Below, one piece after another: positions 7,271-16,185 of a stretch of DNA of 50,212 nt. The stretch comes from Eubacteriales bacterium (GTDB lineage Bacteria > Bacillota > Clostridia > Peptostreptococcales > Acidaminobacteraceae): contig DAOUQP010000003.1 of assembly GCA_030625575.1 (NCBI GenBank), positions 1 through 50,212 on the forward strand, given 5' to 3'. Position 1 is the stretch's first letter. Each line of letters opens with the position of its first letter. A program made the position numbers and the translations under genes. Under the pieces are notes generated by a model. It was given only the letters and a program-made list of their open reading frames with translations, searched no databases and was not told where the DNA came from.

Positions 7271-8696
7271 TCCAGTGCTGCTTATAGTAGTTCCTCTTTT
7301 ACTGGCATTTTTATCAGTGGCCTTAAAAAATAATAAAAAGCAATTGCTCTTTATAGCGGCTGTTTTCAATGTTGTGGGAGTATTCATTATAGAAAATGGA
7401 AGCTACGTTATTGGTGGATTTAGAGCTCCATATGGAATTAATCTCAATTTAGATGCCTATTCGCATTTAGCTGTATTAGTAATAAATATCTTGTTTTTAT
7501 TGATTATTACAATGTCTAATGAAAAGACAAAAGAATTTTCAACTGTATTATTGGTAGCGTTAGCCGGCTTAAATGGAATGTTGCTTACAGGAGACTTGTT
7601 TAATTTATTCGTTTTCTTGGAAATCGTTTCAATAACCGGTTATATATTATCGACTGAATCTAAAAAGTATAAATATTCATTTAATTATTTAATATTAGGA
7701 ACAATAGGATCTGGGCTGTATCTTTTTGGATTGATTATTCTTTATGCTATATTTGGAAGTTTGAATATGGCGGATATAAGCTTTAAAATGCTTTCTTACG
7801 ATACAGGCAAACTTGTAGTTCCAATATTTTTAATGTTCATCGGACTTGCTGTTGAAGCAAAATTGATACCATTTAATGGTTGGGTGAGAGGTGTTTACGG
7901 AAATGCAAATAGTTTGATAGGATCATTATTTGCTTCAGTATATGCGGGAACGATTTTATTTGTATTCGGCAGAGTTTTTGGACAGGTCTTAGTCCTAAGT
8001 GAATACCTTGTGGCTGTATTTGTAGCAATCGGCGTAATCACATTGATTGCTGGAGAAGTAGCGGCGTTCAGTAAAAATAAAATCAGGGAGATACTTCTGT
8101 TTTCGAGCATTGCCCAGTCAGGTTTAGTCGCTTTATTGTTTGTAACAGGTTTGATTTTTCCAACTGTACTTCAGCTTTTGAATAATATCATTACTAAAGC
8201 TGTCATGTTTACTATCGCAGGCAAAATTTCTGATGACGCTGATACTGATGAGGCTGACAAACTAAAAGGAATTTTTGCAAACAATAAAATCATAGGAGTC
8301 AGTTTTACTGTTTCAGCACTATCTCTTATCGGTTTGCCATTGTTCTATGGATTTTATTCAAAGATAAATTTGCTTTTAGGTTTGTTTTCAAAAATCAATT
8401 ATTTTGTCGCAGCATTTATTTTGCTGGCTACTATCATAGAGGGAGCATATTTTATTAGATTATTAGTAAAATTATGGACTCCGGGAGAAGAAGGAAAAGA
8501 ATCGAATATCAAGTTCGTAACAGATAGAAAAGTAGAGTTCGATTTTAATAAAAAGGTTATCGCTTTTATGCTTTCATTGATTATTTTACTAGCAGGCATA
8601 TCGCCAAGTCTGGTAAAGACAAATTTGTTTGCAATGAATAAATTGTTGAATGAAGAGAATCCTTCTTATATGTTTGAACTTAAAGGAGGGATGTAA
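7263..8696 (+). CDS. Proton-conducting transporter subunit, MrpD/NuoN type (MbxH position)
   Basis: The 477-residue, almost wholly hydrophobic protein has about 14 helices, in the range of MrpD. GDLFNLFVFLEIVSITGYIL contains the glutamate expected for the antiporter fold, and AKLIPFNGWVRGVYGNAN holds the helix 7-8 lysine region. KIREILLFSSIAQSG is the next conserved block. ATG 7263 fits a GGAGGG site 7 bases upstream; the ORF-track start at 7239 lies inside the previous gene. It is one of two antiporter-like subunits in this operon, the pattern of Mbx rather than of simple Mrp. Confidence 0.9.
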   Translation: MTNPVLLIVVPLLLAFLSVALKNNKKQLLFIAAVFNVVGVFIIENGSYVIGGFRAPYGINLNLDAYSHLAVLVINILFLLIITMSNEKTKEFSTVLLVALAGLNGMLLTGDLFNLFVFLEIVSITGYILSTESKKYKYSFNYLILGTIGSGLYLFGLIILYAIFGSLNMADISFKMLSYDTGKLVVPIFLMFIGLAVEAKLIPFNGWVRGVYGNANSLIGSLFASVYAGTILFVFGRVFGQVLVLSEYLVAVFVAIGVITLIAGEVAAFSKNKIREILLFSSIAQSGLVALLFVTGLIFPTVLQLLNNIITKAVMFTIAGKISDDADTDEADKLKGIFANNKIIGVSFTVSALSLIGLPLFYGFYSKINLLLGLFSKINYFVAAFILLATIIEGAYFIRLLVKLWTPGEEGKESNIKFVTDRKVEFDFNKKVIAFMLSLIILLAGISPSLVKTNLFAMNKLLNEENPSYMFELKGGM

Positions 8697-8697
8697 T

Positions 8698-10524
8698 TTG
8701 GACTTCAATGCACTGATTTTATTTATGGTTTTTTCTGCTGTTTTATCATATTTAGTATCTAAATCAAATATTAAACTAGGCGCTTATTCAACTATTTTAT
8801 TTTCTCTAATCAGTTTAATAATATTGTTTTTAGGGAGAAATAATATTGGAAATGAATTTTCATTGCTTTATATGAATTTCAGAGTTACTGCAATCGGCTG
8901 GTATTTTTCACTTATAATGATATTGATATATTCGATGACAGCTTTCTTCAACCCGTATTGGATGGAAAAAATACTATATCCAAGCAGCTATAATTTCTTG
9001 TATTTATTTTCGCTGGCGGCGACTGTTGGGTTGTTTTTTGCAGCTGATTTGATTACGCTGTTTATATTTTGGGAAGTAGTAGTATGGTCTTCGACATTTA
9101 TCGTGCCGCTTGGCAAATCAAGAAAGGCAGCTGTAGTATATTTCACTATCAGCAGCATAGGCTCGATGGCTACATTGTTTGCCATAATGTTTGTATATTC
9201 AAAGTCGGGAACCTTTGATATCAATGAGGCTTTTAAATTTTTAGCAAGTGAACCTTTAACGGCTACATTTGTATTTTTCACATTTATAACGGCTGGATTG
9301 ACCAAAATCGGTATTTTCCCATTTCATATTTGGTTACCGCTAGCCCATGGAAATGCACCTCATACGTTTTCCCCTGTTCTTTCAGGTGGACTTGTAAAAA
9401 TGGGAGCATTCATCGCATATTTAAGTGTCGGTATTCTTCCTGCTTATAAGGCCTTTTCAACTAGTATGACTATTATGGGGATACCGTTTCAGATTTATTT
9501 ATTGATGGTACTTGGAGCTATAAGTATAGTTGTTGGAACTTTAATGGCCATCAAGCAAGACGATGTAAAAAAATTAATTGCATATTCATCTGTTGCCAAT
9601 GGTGGATATATTTTGATAGGAATACTTATGATGGACCAAGTGACATTTGCAGGTTCGCTGATGCATATTTTCAATCATGCCATAGCATCAGCTGCAGCTT
9701 TTCTTACTATAGCTGCAATCGCTCATAGAACTAAAACTACAAAGATTTCTGAACTTGGCGGCATGATTCATAAAATGCCAGTAAGCTATGTGGTATATTT
9801 GATTTCAATTATTTCACTTGCCGGGATTCCACCAATGGGAGGATTCGTATCAAAGTGGCTCATTGTTCAAGGTTTGGCGAGTAAAGGTCTGATATTTATT
9901 GCATTCGCTGCATTCTTTGGTTCAATTGGATCTTTCCTTTATGTATTCAGGCCTCTTGCTGGATTGTTTTTAGGACAGCTTGCACCTAAATATGAGAATA
10001 TAAAGCCATCGACACTAGTAATGAAAATTCCAATGGTGATTCTGGCATCCATGTCGGTATTCTTTGGAATATTTCCTAAATATTTATTAGAAACAATTGG
10101 TGAAATCCAAACATCTATAGGAATAGATCCTATAATGATCAACGGTGATACTATTACTACAATAAATGGAGTGCTCAATACAAATAAAGTTGCAGCAATA
10201 TTTGGCTTTGGGTTTGTTATAAGTTTAATGATATTTTTAGTTCTTCCGAAAAGCAGAAAGGTTGGACTGATGGATACCTATACTTCAGCTGAATTTATTT
10301 ATACTCCCGAGTTATATCATTATGCGAATAGTTTCTATGCACCATTTGAAAGACTATATAAAAATCACCCGTCTGTAGAGAAATTCCTAGGTAAGTTTGC
10401 AGTAAAAACAGAAGAGTTGGGAATTCTCGTGAATTCTCTATTCTTTAGCCACAAGCCTTCGGTTACAGTGCTTTGGGTAATGGCAATTGCTACGTTAATA
10501 TTTCTAGGTGGTGTTGATATATGA
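8698..10524 (+). CDS. Second antiporter-like subunit, NuoM/NuoL type (MbxH' position)
   Basis: The 608-residue membrane protein has about 15 helices. FFAADLITLFIFWEVVVWSS carries the helix 5 glutamate, FHIWLPLAHGNAPHTFSPVLSGG is the NuoL/M signature, and KQDDVKKLIAYSSVANGGY the following one. TTG 8698 is the start, since AAAGGAGG stands at the right distance and the track start at 8650 is inside the previous gene. A tandem pair of such subunits in front of a NuoH-like gene is what the archaeal Mbx (MBS) operon shows. Two pumps would raise the ion yield per electron pair, by inference. Confidence 0.88.
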   Translation: MDFNALILFMVFSAVLSYLVSKSNIKLGAYSTILFSLISLIILFLGRNNIGNEFSLLYMNFRVTAIGWYFSLIMILIYSMTAFFNPYWMEKILYPSSYNFLYLFSLAATVGLFFAADLITLFIFWEVVVWSSTFIVPLGKSRKAAVVYFTISSIGSMATLFAIMFVYSKSGTFDINEAFKFLASEPLTATFVFFTFITAGLTKIGIFPFHIWLPLAHGNAPHTFSPVLSGGLVKMGAFIAYLSVGILPAYKAFSTSMTIMGIPFQIYLLMVLGAISIVVGTLMAIKQDDVKKLIAYSSVANGGYILIGILMMDQVTFAGSLMHIFNHAIASAAAFLTIAAIAHRTKTTKISELGGMIHKMPVSYVVYLISIISLAGIPPMGGFVSKWLIVQGLASKGLIFIAFAAFFGSIGSFLYVFRPLAGLFLGQLAPKYENIKPSTLVMKIPMVILASMSVFFGIFPKYLLETIGEIQTSIGIDPIMINGDTITTINGVLNTNKVAAIFGFGFVISLMIFLVLPKSRKVGLMDTYTSAEFIYTPELYHYANSFYAPFERLYKNHPSVEKFLGKFAVKTEELGILVNSLFFSHKPSVTVLWVMAIATLIFLGGVDI

Positions 10525-11432
10525 ATATAATGAATTTTATTTATGCATTTTTACTATTGGTATTTGTTTTCCTTTTTCAAACGAGCATCACTGGAATAAA
10601 TAGAAAAGTCATGGCAAGGCTTCAAAGAAGAAGAGGACCAAAATGGTATCAGCAATTTATAGATATTTTCAAAGCCATGAGTAAATCTTCTACAACTCAT
10701 GGGTGGATATTCGATTTTGGAGTTATAATGGCGCTTGGAGGAATTATGGCGACGACCATTTTGATTCCGATTGGACCATTCAAAGCATTTGCAGATGTCG
10801 ACAATATATTCATTGTTTCCTATCTACTTGCAGTAGGTATGCTCGGAATGGCAATGAGCGCATCTGGCTCTGGCAACCCCTGGGCAAGTATTGGAGTAAG
10901 TAGGGCCCTAACCAACATGCTTGCATACGATGTACCATTTATGGTTTTGATAGTATCGTTCATATATGCTTTTAAAACATCGTCACTATCAGGATTTGCC
11001 GCTCTTCAGCAAGGTGCGGGAATTTTAGGATGGAATTTCTTTAGATTTCCACTAGGTGGTATAGTCGCGCTTATTTGTCTACAAGGAATGCTCGGCAAAA
11101 AACCCTTTGATTCATTTATCGCTCCTGCCGAAATTGCGTCGGGTCCGATGGTTGAGTATGGAGGTAGACATTTAGGGATGTTGTTTTTATTACACGAATT
11201 CTCAACATTCATTGAAGTTTCTATAATCGTTCATATTTTCTTTGGAGGGGGAGCGACTCCTTTGGAATTCATGGTGAAATATGCTCTTTTATATACATTC
11301 ATGAATATAATTTCAGGTGTGTTTCCGAGATTCAAAATTGATCAAGCAGTCAAGTTTTATTACAAGGTACCTCTTGCGCTTGCGTTTATACAAGGTTTGA
11401 TTATTATATTTACAGGTTTGGGGGTGTCTTGA
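10521..11432 (+). CDS. NuoH-like membrane subunit (MbxM/MbhM)
   Basis: The 303-residue protein with about eight helices links the membrane arm to the peripheral arm in complex I-like enzymes. RKVMARLQRRRGPKWYQQF near residue 30 is the NuoH RxGP block, and FIAPAEIASGPMVEYGGRHLG with LHEFSTFIEV is the acidic loop next to the quinone or substrate cavity. Its ATG overlaps the previous stop (ATGA). The gene order H, H', M, J, K, L, N continues from here. Confidence 0.92.
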   Translation: MNIMNFIYAFLLLVFVFLFQTSITGINRKVMARLQRRRGPKWYQQFIDIFKAMSKSSTTHGWIFDFGVIMALGGIMATTILIPIGPFKAFADVDNIFIVSYLLAVGMLGMAMSASGSGNPWASIGVSRALTNMLAYDVPFMVLIVSFIYAFKTSSLSGFAALQQGAGILGWNFFRFPLGGIVALICLQGMLGKKPFDSFIAPAEIASGPMVEYGGRHLGMLFLLHEFSTFIEVSIIVHIFFGGGATPLEFMVKYALLYTFMNIISGVFPRFKIDQAVKFYYKVPLALAFIQGLIIIFTGLGVS

Positions 11433-11435
11433 AGA

Positions 11436-12008
11436 ATGAAAATTATTAGCAACAACTCTAAAACCGATAAGGAAGACATGAGAAAAATTTGGGAAAAGAT
11501 CGGCGATTATTTTAGGGCGAATTCAATTTGGATGAAGTGGTATTGCACAGGATGCGGCGCAATAGAGCTTCCCCCGACAATGACTTCAAGATTTGATATG
11601 GAAAGGCTTGGCATGGGACCTATGGCTACGCCGAGACAAGCCGATGTTTTACTTATTACTGGTTATCTAAGTTCAAAGACACTTAGAAGAATAATATATT
11701 CTTATGAACAAATGCAAGATCCTAAATATGTTGTAGGTTTTGGTTCATGTACAATCAACGGCGGAATCTACTATGATTCATATGCAACAATGAAACAGCT
11801 GGACAATTACCTGCCTGTCGATTTATATATTGCCGGTTGCATGCCGCGCCCTGAAGCTGTTATGAATGGTTTCGACACTCTCATATCCATGATTAAAAAA
11901 GGTGAGGCGAATGGATGGAAGCATTATAAAGAAAATTATGATTGGTATAGCCGAAATCAATTGCACTCGTTAGGGGAGGTGTATGTTAAAGATGAATTCC
12001 ATGAATAG
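11436..12008 (+). CDS. NuoB-like iron-sulfur subunit (MbxJ/small hydrogenase-like subunit)
   Basis: The 190-residue soluble protein carries the proximal [4Fe-4S] cluster. Ligand candidates are C37 and C40 in CTGCGAIE, C105 in GFGSCTINGG and C135 in AGCMPRP, the NuoB/group 4 hydrogenase small-subunit pattern, but with CxxC instead of the tandem Cys of complex I. It follows the NuoH-like gene by three bases and overlaps the NuoC-like gene. It should receive electrons from the ferredoxin-type subunit. Confidence 0.92.
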   Translation: MKIISNNSKTDKEDMRKIWEKIGDYFRANSIWMKWYCTGCGAIELPPTMTSRFDMERLGMGPMATPRQADVLLITGYLSSKTLRRIIYSYEQMQDPKYVVGFGSCTINGGIYYDSYATMKQLDNYLPVDLYIAGCMPRPEAVMNGFDTLISMIKKGEANGWKHYKENYDWYSRNQLHSLGEVYVKDEFHE

Positions 12009-12507
12009 CATTTATGAAAATTTAAAGAGTAAATTTAACATATTAGGTGTAGACTACCCTGATGATATGCAAATGGCGATTGATTTAGATGAAAAAGATA
12101 TTCATACAGTGATTGTATATTTGAAATCGATTGGTTATACACAGCTAAGCATGTTGACATGCGTAGATTGGATCAAAGAAGGTGTTTTTCAGTTGGTTTA
12201 TATTGTTTTCAACTGGGATAACGGCATTCATATCTTGGTCAGAACAAAACTAGATAGAGAAAATCCAAAGTTTAGAACTATTGTTGAAATATACCCGGGA
12301 GCTCAGTTTTATGAAAGAGACGTTCATGAATTTTTTGGAGTAGAGTTCGAAGGCAATGAGATATCATATAAAAATTTATTTCTTGAATTGTGGGATGATA
12401 TGCCTCCTATGAGAAAAGATTTTGATCCGCAAAAATATTCGGATGAAAAATATGCTGCAAGAGAATACAAATCTAAATTCATTTCAGAAGTAGGTGGCGA
12501 AAAATAA
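11983..12507 (+). CDS. NuoC-like 30 kDa subunit (MbxK)
   Basis: YPGAQFYERDVHEFFGVEFEGN followed by MPPMRKDFDP is the NuoC signature (YPGAxWxERExxDxxGI.F). The product of up to 174 residues is soluble and bridges the small and large subunits. The start is uncertain: ATG 11983 has GGGGAGG only 3 bases away, while ATG 11992 has it 12 bases away. Both overlap the end of the NuoB-like gene. The function is structural in known complexes. Confidence 0.9.
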   Translation: MLKMNSMNSIYENLKSKFNILGVDYPDDMQMAIDLDEKDIHTVIVYLKSIGYTQLSMLTCVDWIKEGVFQLVYIVFNWDNGIHILVRTKLDRENPKFRTIVEIYPGAQFYERDVHEFFGVEFEGNEISYKNLFLELWDDMPPMRKDFDPQKYSDEKYAAREYKSKFISEVGGEK

Positions 12508-13616
12508 TGAAAGAAGTCAAATTGTTTTTAGGACCTCAGCATCCAGGAATGCATGGCAATTATAGTGTTCATATGTATGTTGATGGAGATATCATAAAAA
12601 AAGCATATCCACTGCCTGGAATGTTGCATCGCGGTTTTGAAAAACTTATGGAAAGAAGACTATGGATGGGTAATATCGCTCTTATTCCAAGGATTTGTGT
12701 TGTCGAACCGGATATAAATGAAATGGTTTATGCAATGGGCATAGAAAAGCTTGGAAATATCGAAGTTCCAGAAAGAGCGCATTGGATTCGCATGATAATT
12801 TTAGAACTTGCAAGGATTGCGATTCATTTGATGTCGTTTGGAGGAATAGGTGGACCAACCGGTCTATACACTGCAAGTTATTGGTCGATTGCAGATAGAG
12901 ATCTGATATTGGATATTTTCGAAAAAATAACAGGTGCTAGAGTTTATCATATGTATATTGTAGCGGGTGGAGTTAGAAAAGACTTGCCTGAAGGAATAGA
13001 AGAAGAAATTATCGGTCTTTTGGATTATCTTGAAAAAAGATTACCTGAATATGAGGAATTGATACTAAAAAATCCTATTATTCATGCAAGATTAAAGGAT
13101 AATATCCTTCTCCCAGAGGAAGTGGTTTGGGAATTGGGAGTTACAGGAATCGGGATGAGAAGTGCTGTTGATAAAGAATATGACATTAGAAAGGTCAAAC
13201 CTTATGCAAGGTATGATCAAGTTGAATTCGATGTTCCATTTGGTCCATATTCGGATGCATATACAAGGGTTAGTTATAAACCTATTGAAATTAGACAAAG
13301 CATAAGAATAATCAGGCAGTCACTAGAGAAAATGCCCAAAGAAGGTCCTGTAAGAGTTAAAATTTCAACCGGAAGTGCTCTTAGGTGGACTGTACCTGCA
13401 GGGATGGTTTATCCAGTGATCGAATCTGCGAGAGGTGAATATGGTTATCTAATGGTTTCGGATGGATCAGAAATGCCATATAGAATTGCGGTGAGAGGTG
13501 CTTCATATCCTCAAGGATTGCTCGGAGTTGAGAAATATCTTCCAGGCCATAGAATTGACGATGCATCACTTTGGATGGATACCATGGGTGTATGTGCACC
13601 CGAGATAGATAGATAG
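12507..13616 (+). CDS. NuoD-like large subunit lacking the NiFe ligand motifs (MbxL)
   Basis: The 369-residue subunit has GPQHPGMHGNYSVHMYVDG at the start and GFEKLMERRLW, the group 4 hydrogenase/NuoD fold. [NiFe] hydrogenases need a CxxC near each end. Here only C64 in PRICVVEPD and C363 in GVCAPEIDR are present, one in each place, so a NiFe site cannot be built. Complex I NuoD has neither. This half-retained pattern agrees with an Mbx-type, non-hydrogenase enzyme. The start overlaps the NuoC-like stop by one base. What binds between the two cysteines is unknown. Confidence 0.9.
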   Translation: MKEVKLFLGPQHPGMHGNYSVHMYVDGDIIKKAYPLPGMLHRGFEKLMERRLWMGNIALIPRICVVEPDINEMVYAMGIEKLGNIEVPERAHWIRMIILELARIAIHLMSFGGIGGPTGLYTASYWSIADRDLILDIFEKITGARVYHMYIVAGGVRKDLPEGIEEEIIGLLDYLEKRLPEYEELILKNPIIHARLKDNILLPEEVVWELGVTGIGMRSAVDKEYDIRKVKPYARYDQVEFDVPFGPYSDAYTRVSYKPIEIRQSIRIIRQSLEKMPKEGPVRVKISTGSALRWTVPAGMVYPVIESARGEYGYLMVSDGSEMPYRIAVRGASYPQGLLGVEKYLPGHRIDDASLWMDTMGVCAPEIDR

Positions 13617-13627
13617 GGGGGGATGAA

Positions 13628-15457
13628 TTGACTGTTGACAAAAGTGTGTTTTCACCAATTAGAGCTTGGAAATATTTAATTGAAAAACCCGTGACAATTC
13701 CTAAAAAATTAGTTTTTGATACTCCAAGAGAAGCTTCTGACAATTATAGAGGTTTTCATATAAACGATTGGACCACCTGTGTCGGATGTGGTATTTGCGC
13801 AGAGATATGTCCAACGAATGCAATTAATATGATAGAAATAGATTCACTTGAGCAATCGACTGGAAACAAACCGGAGCGTCCTGCGATAGATTACGGCAGA
13901 TGTAGTTTTTGTGCACTTTGCGTAGATATATGCACATCCGATTCACTTTCTATGTCTAAAGAGTATATTCACCTTTCAAAGGATGCAGACACTTTTTATT
14001 TTCTTCCTGAGAGTGATGGAATTCATCAAATTGATTTTGACAAGGGATATGATAGAGATGAGGTTTCTGAACTTCTCGATCTTGAAAGGTATGAAATCGA
14101 CGAAACTCCAATTGAAGGTAGAAATGAATCGTTTATAGAAATAATTAGAGGTTATTCGAAAGAAATGGCTATTGCTGAAGCTTCAAGATGTGTAGAGTGC
14201 GGTGTGTGCACTGCTACCTGTCCGGCTAATATGAATATTCCAGAATATATCAGATCTGTTTGGACAGAAAATCTAGAAGAAGGAGTAGATTACCTTTATA
14301 AGACTAATCCCCTTTCAAATGTATGTGGTAGAGTGTGTACGCATACATGTGAAACTGCCTGTGTAATTGGAAATAGAGGCACGCCTGTTGCAATCAGATG
14401 GCTTAAAAGGTATATTGTGGACAATACTCCTAAAGAGGATTTTGAAAGAGTAGTTCTTTCGAATGTATCAGAAAAAATCAATGGGAAAGTAGGAATTATC
14501 GGAGGTGGGCCTGCAGGTTTATCTTGTGCTTATTATCTTAGAACAATGGGATATGAAGTAGATATTTATGAAGAAAGGGCGCTGCTGGGTGGAGCTGTAA
14601 GGTATGGTGTTCCTGAATATAGACTTCCAGAAGAATCGGTTAAAGAAGATATCGAAATGATTAGAAAAATGTGTGTGAATTTTATTACGAATACAAAGGT
14701 AGGTAGAGATATAAGCTTTGAAGAGATAAGAAACACTCATGATGCCATATTTTCTGGATCGGGAAATTGGATTCCTAAAAAACTCAAGGTTATAAATGTT
14801 GATCATAAAGATATTAGATTTGCTACAAAGTTTCTTGAAGAGTCTAGAGATTATTCAAGAGATATGGGGAGAATGCCTGAATTTGAAGATGATATAATAG
14901 TTATCGGCGGTGGAGATGTTTCTTTTGATGTTGCGAGATCTTTAGCCAGGCTTCAAAAAATTAAAAATGGTAAAATAAATATAAAATTTATTGCAAGAAA
15001 ACCGATTGAATTTTTAGCGGCGGATCAAGAGGAAGTTGTTGAAGGAAAAGAAGAGGGACTTGAATTAAGACTTAATAGATCTCCTGTGGAAATTTTAGTG
15101 GATGAAAACAATAAAGTTTATGGTGTCAAAGTTGCCAAGTGTACTTCTAAGCTTTCTGAAAATGGAAAAGCCAAGACAACTTGCAGCGAGGAAACCGAAG
15201 AAATTTATGCAAAAGAAGTATTTATGTCAGTAGGCAGCGACCCCGATTTTGAGTATTTTTCTAAAGAGATGATGGAAAATCTCGAAATGGATAAAAATAA
15301 GATTATTGTAGAAGAAAACGGACAGGTAAAAGGGTATCCATGGTTATTTGCAGGTGGGGATATTGTACGCGGACCAGATATCATTACTGCTGTTGCGGAC
15401 GGTCATAAGGCTGCTATAGGAATAGATGAGTATTTATATAATAGAGAAAAAATATAA
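13628..15457 (+). CDS. NuoI-like ferredoxin domain fused to GltD/NfnB-like FAD-NAD(P)H oxidoreductase
   Basis: The 609-residue protein combines two modules. Residues about 45-110 hold two 4Fe-4S motifs, CVGCGICAEICP (C51, 54, 57, 61) and CSFCALCVDIC (C92, 95, 98, 102), as in NuoI/MbxN. Residues about 180-609 resemble glutamate synthase beta subunit and NfnB: C188-C198, then CGRVCTHTCETAC (C233-C245), FAD motif GIIGGGPAGLSC near 290, a second dinucleotide motif VIGGGDVSFDVA near 425 and C-terminal FAGGDIVRGP. It should let the complex exchange electrons with NAD(P)H. Start is TTG 13628 after a GGGGGGG site; ATG 13623 is followed by a stop. It closes the operon. Confidence 0.9.
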   Translation: MTVDKSVFSPIRAWKYLIEKPVTIPKKLVFDTPREASDNYRGFHINDWTTCVGCGICAEICPTNAINMIEIDSLEQSTGNKPERPAIDYGRCSFCALCVDICTSDSLSMSKEYIHLSKDADTFYFLPESDGIHQIDFDKGYDRDEVSELLDLERYEIDETPIEGRNESFIEIIRGYSKEMAIAEASRCVECGVCTATCPANMNIPEYIRSVWTENLEEGVDYLYKTNPLSNVCGRVCTHTCETACVIGNRGTPVAIRWLKRYIVDNTPKEDFERVVLSNVSEKINGKVGIIGGGPAGLSCAYYLRTMGYEVDIYEERALLGGAVRYGVPEYRLPEESVKEDIEMIRKMCVNFITNTKVGRDISFEEIRNTHDAIFSGSGNWIPKKLKVINVDHKDIRFATKFLEESRDYSRDMGRMPEFEDDIIVIGGGDVSFDVARSLARLQKIKNGKINIKFIARKPIEFLAADQEEVVEGKEEGLELRLNRSPVEILVDENNKVYGVKVAKCTSKLSENGKAKTTCSEETEEIYAKEVFMSVGSDPDFEYFSKEMMENLEMDKNKIIVEENGQVKGYPWLFAGGDIVRGPDIITAVADGHKAAIGIDEYLYNREKI

Positions 15458-15469
15458 TTTTATAATCAT

Positions 15470-15498
15470 TTGACATTAATGAATATTAGTGCTATTAT
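15470..15498 (+). promoter_or_regulatory. Promoter of infC-rpmI-rplT
   Basis: TTGACA and TATTAT stand 17 bases apart, 12 bases after the stop codon of the Mbx-like operon. Transcription should start near 15505 and give a leader of about 150 bases before infC. Confidence 0.7.
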
Positions 15499-15504
15499 AT
15501 TTGA

Positions 15505-15640
15505 GTAATTGAATATGATGAAAGAAGAGGTCCGTAACTTCTCACCTTATAACGATGTAGTTCATAGGGTTAAGATAAATTAGATTATTTATGAGCGGAC
15601 TTTGTCTGCTCATTTTTTATTGTATATTCCAGAAAAATAT
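15505..15640 (+). promoter_or_regulatory. Ribosomal protein L20-type attenuator leader of infC-rpmI-rplT
   Basis: The leader has a terminator at its end and an upstream segment, AGGTCCG at 15528-15534, that can pair with CGGACTT at 15596-15602, the 5' arm of that terminator. The two pairings exclude each other, so this is an attenuator. Position in front of infC-rpmI-rplT matches the L20 leaders of Firmicutes, in which free L20 favours termination. The L20 binding site itself was not modelled. Confidence 0.65.
15591..15618 (+). terminator. Attenuator terminator before infC
   Basis: ATGAGCGGAC pairs with GTCTGCTCAT (one G-T pair) around a TTT loop, followed by a run of T residues. It lies about 40 bases before the infC start and can be broken by the AGGTCCG segment upstream. 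Confidence 0.8.
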
Positions 15641-15655
15641 TAGGAGGTGTACGTT

Positions 15656-16162
15656 ATTAAAAAAGCTGAAATTAATGAAGACATTCGTGACAGAGAAGTC
15701 CGATTAATCGACGTTGATGGGGAACAATTAGGTGTTGTTTCAACGAAAGATGCTATGAACATCGCAATCGAAAAGAAACTTGATTTAGTTAAGATCGCTC
15801 CGAATGCAAAGCCACCGGTTTGTAAAGTTATGGACTATGGTAAGTTTAAGTACGAGCAAGCTAAAAAAGAAAAAGAAGCGAAGAAAAAGCAAAAAACAAC
15901 ACAGGTTAAAGAAATTAGATTGAGCTTGAATATTGAATCTAATGATATGCAAACTAAAGCAAATAATGCTATTAAGTTTTTAGAAAATGGAGACAGGGTA
16001 AAAGTGTCTTTACGTTTCAAGGGAAGACAATTAGGACATACTGAATTTGGTTATGAGGTCATAAATAAATTTGCTGAGTATATTGGCGAAAATGGACAAA
16101 TGGAAAAAAGACCAAGTTTTGAAGCAAGAAGTCTTGTTGTAATATTTACACCTAAGAAATAA
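15656..16162 (+). CDS. infC: Translation initiation factor IF-3, with ATT start codon
   Basis: IF-3 binds the 30S subunit and checks start codon and initiator tRNA. The protein shows REVRLIDVDGEQLGVVS, KIAPNAKPPVCKVMDYGKF and KEIRLSLNIESND, typical of both IF-3 domains. AGGAGG at 15642-15647 is 8 bases before an in-frame ATT (15656-15658), whereas the GTG offered by the ORF track overlaps the ribosome site. IF-3 genes of other bacteria start with ATT and use it for autoregulation, so ATT is the chosen start; the product then has 168 residues. It is the first gene of the infC-rpmI-rplT operon. Confidence 0.95.
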   Translation: MKKAEINEDIRDREVRLIDVDGEQLGVVSTKDAMNIAIEKKLDLVKIAPNAKPPVCKVMDYGKFKYEQAKKEKEAKKKQKTTQVKEIRLSLNIESNDMQTKANNAIKFLENGDRVKVSLRFKGRQLGHTEFGYEVINKFAEYIGENGQMEKRPSFEARSLVVIFTPKK

Positions 16163-16185
16163 GAGCATAGAGAGGAGGATTTATT

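Noticed and set aside
8988-9305. Minus-strand ORFs inside the Mbx-like genes and similar shadows elsewhere
   Set aside because: They run opposite to strongly supported genes, have no ribosome sites and show the biased composition expected from antisense frames of membrane proteins.
12507-13616. [NiFe] hydrogenase large subunit
   Set aside because: Both CxxC ligand pairs are incomplete, with one cysteine each, and no hydrogenase maturation gene lies in the window.
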